Of a stretch of DNA of 22,744 nt, positions 21,841-22,744 are shown one piece after another. Under the pieces are notes generated by a model. That model did not search any database. It was not told where the DNA came from and saw only the letters and a program-made list of their open reading frames with translations. A program made the translations under genes and the position numbers. The stretch's first letter is position 1. Every line of letters begins with the position of its first letter. The DNA is from UBA3871 sp041797745 (lineage in GTDB: Bacteria > Bacillota > Clostridia > Peptostreptococcales > Anaerovoracaceae): positions 1 through 22,744 of the forward strand of contig JBHBZU010000020.1 of assembly GCA_041797745.1 (NCBI GenBank), written 5' to 3'.

Positions 21841-22443
21841 ATGAATCGAAACCTTAAAAATTTTAGTGATGAGGTGCTTGCGAAAATGGCAAAAGAGGGG
21901 GACTCCTTTGCAGAGGAGTTCCTTATTCGTAAATATATGGGGAAGCTCAAGTCAAAGGCTCATGTGTATTACATCATGGGCGGTGACAGGGACGACCTGA
22001 TTCAAGAGGGAATGATTGGCATATTTAAGGCCATTCGTAACTACGATGAAAATTTAAATGTTCCCTTTACAGCATTTATGGAAATGTGCATAAATAAACA
22101 AATATATAATGCTATTGAATCGGCAGGAAGAATGAAACATATTCCTCTTAACACATCCCTATCCTTAAACGACGACGAGGGAAAGCACCAGGTTGCTGTA
22201 GAAAAGCTTAAGAGCAGCGAACTGGAACAGCCGGAAAAGGCAGTTGTATTCAATGATCTTATGGAGGAATTTTCAAGAGAGGAAAGCACCATATTAAGCC
22301 CCTTGGAGCTAAAGGTTTGGAAGCTTTATGTGAAAGGACATTCATACCTTGAAATTGCAACAATTTTGGAGAAATCCCCAAAGACCATAGATAATGCGCT
22401 TCAGCGAATAAGAAAGAAGATATCGGCGCATTTGATGTGTTGA
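21841..22443 (+). CDS. sigH: RNA polymerase sigma-H factor (SigH/Spo0H-like)
   Basis: A 200-residue sigma-70-family factor of the SigH type, which in Bacillota directs stationary-phase and early sporulation transcription. Region 2 is seen as RDDLIQEGMIGIFKAIRNYDEN with FTAFMEMCINKQIYNAI, and region 4 as the helix-turn-helix YVKGHSYLEIATILEKSPKTIDNALQRIRKKI. ATG 21841 follows rlmB by one base with GGAG inside the rlmB end; a longer frame from 21775 would lie within rlmB. The rlmB-sigH adjacency is ancestral, with rae1 missing between them. Its TGA stop is embedded in the -35 box of the tRNA promoter. Presence suggests, but does not prove, a spore-forming lineage. Confidence 0.94.
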   Translation: MNRNLKNFSDEVLAKMAKEGDSFAEEFLIRKYMGKLKSKAHVYYIMGGDRDDLIQEGMIGIFKAIRNYDENLNVPFTAFMEMCINKQIYNAIESAGRMKHIPLNTSLSLNDDEGKHQVAVEKLKSSELEQPEKAVVFNDLMEEFSREESTILSPLELKVWKLYVKGHSYLEIATILEKSPKTIDNALQRIRKKISAHLMC

Positions 22444-22468
22444 CATTTCAAGGCAAATATATTAACAT
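22440..22468 (+). promoter_or_regulatory. Promoter of the tRNA-Thr and tuf unit
   Basis: A perfect -35 TTGACA (22440-22445) that contains the sigH stop codon, a 17-base spacer and a weaker TAACAT (22463-22468), ending 20 bases before the tRNA. Confidence 0.6.
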
Positions 22469-22488
22469 TATCATGATATGGCTATTTG

Positions 22489-22564
<76 letters not shown>

Positions 22565-22606
22565 ATTAGAAAACGAATATAAATTTTATAGGAGGAATTA
22601 AGCAAA

Positions 22607-22744
22607 ATGGCAAAGCAAAAGTTTGAAAGAACAAAACCACATATTAATATTGGTACAATCGGTCACGTAGACCATGGTAAGACAACACTTACAGCAGCAA
22701 TCACAAAGACTCTTTACAGCAGATATCATTTGGGCGAATTTGTA
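22607..22744 (+). CDS. tuf: Elongation factor Tu, N-terminal part
   Basis: The first 46 codons of EF-Tu, the GTPase delivering aminoacyl-tRNA to the ribosome; the gene runs off the window end. MAKQKFERTKPHINIGTIGHVDHGKTTLTAAIT is the conserved EF-Tu N-terminus with P-loop GHVDHGKT. AGGAGG at 22590-22595 lies 11 bases before the ATG. It directly follows tRNA-Thr. Confidence 0.97.
   Translation, partial: MAKQKFERTKPHINIGTIGHVDHGKTTLTAAITKTLYSRYHLGEFV

Overview
The window is moderately AT-rich bacterial chromosome and most likely comes from an anaerobic Clostridia member of the Bacillota (Firmicutes). Apart from one short candidate ORF, every gene reads on the + strand. Strong AGGAGG-type ribosome binding sites, TTGACA/TGnTATAAT promoters and compact hairpin-plus-U-run terminators all fit that group. 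So does the gene order. In Bacillus subtilis the neighbourhood runs radA-disA-yacL-ispD-ispF-gltX-cysE-cysS-mrnC-rlmB-rae1-sigH. Here the same backbone is present (radA, yacL, ispDF, cysS, mrnC, rlmB, sigH), but disA, gltX, cysE and rae1 are missing and other genes have been inserted. I see no phage, transposon, CRISPR array or rRNA.

Left part (1-6830): the 3' end of asnS, a degenerate EAL-HDOD signalling protein, a monocistronic EF-G-like GTPase lacking much of the G' subdomain, a small ABM-domain protein preceded by an array of palindromes containing -10 boxes, and radA. Middle (6831-12918): a gap with a candidate small reverse-strand lipopeptide/membrane-peptide gene, then yacL, an ispD-ispF fusion, proS, a pair of short chromate-transporter-family genes and a cyclophilin.

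Right part (12919-22744): a membrane-anchored LysM-G5-M23 protein with its own structured leader comes first. A long tightly packed transcription unit follows: cysS, a NodB-like pseudoenzyme, two bactofilins, mrnC, a 70-aa tail-anchored-looking protein, thyA, folA, rlmB with an RGG-repeat extension, and sigH. A tRNA-Thr(GGT) and the start of tuf close the window.

Functionally this is a housekeeping region: aminoacyl-tRNA synthesis (asnS, proS, cysS, tRNA-Thr), translation factors (EF-G-like, EF-Tu), rRNA processing and modification (mrnC, rlmB), isoprenoid precursors (ispDF), the thymidylate cycle (thyA-folA) and DNA repair (radA). Two groups interrupt the cysS-mrnC-rlmB-sigH backbone. One is an envelope set (pseudo-deacetylase plus two bactofilins, with the M23 protein just upstream of cysS); the other is the thymidylate set. 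The most unusual content is the envelope set, in which both the M23 and NodB domains lack canonical catalytic residues. The fused ispDF with an internal start signal, the hidden reverse-strand peptide and the palindromic promoter array are also worth attention.
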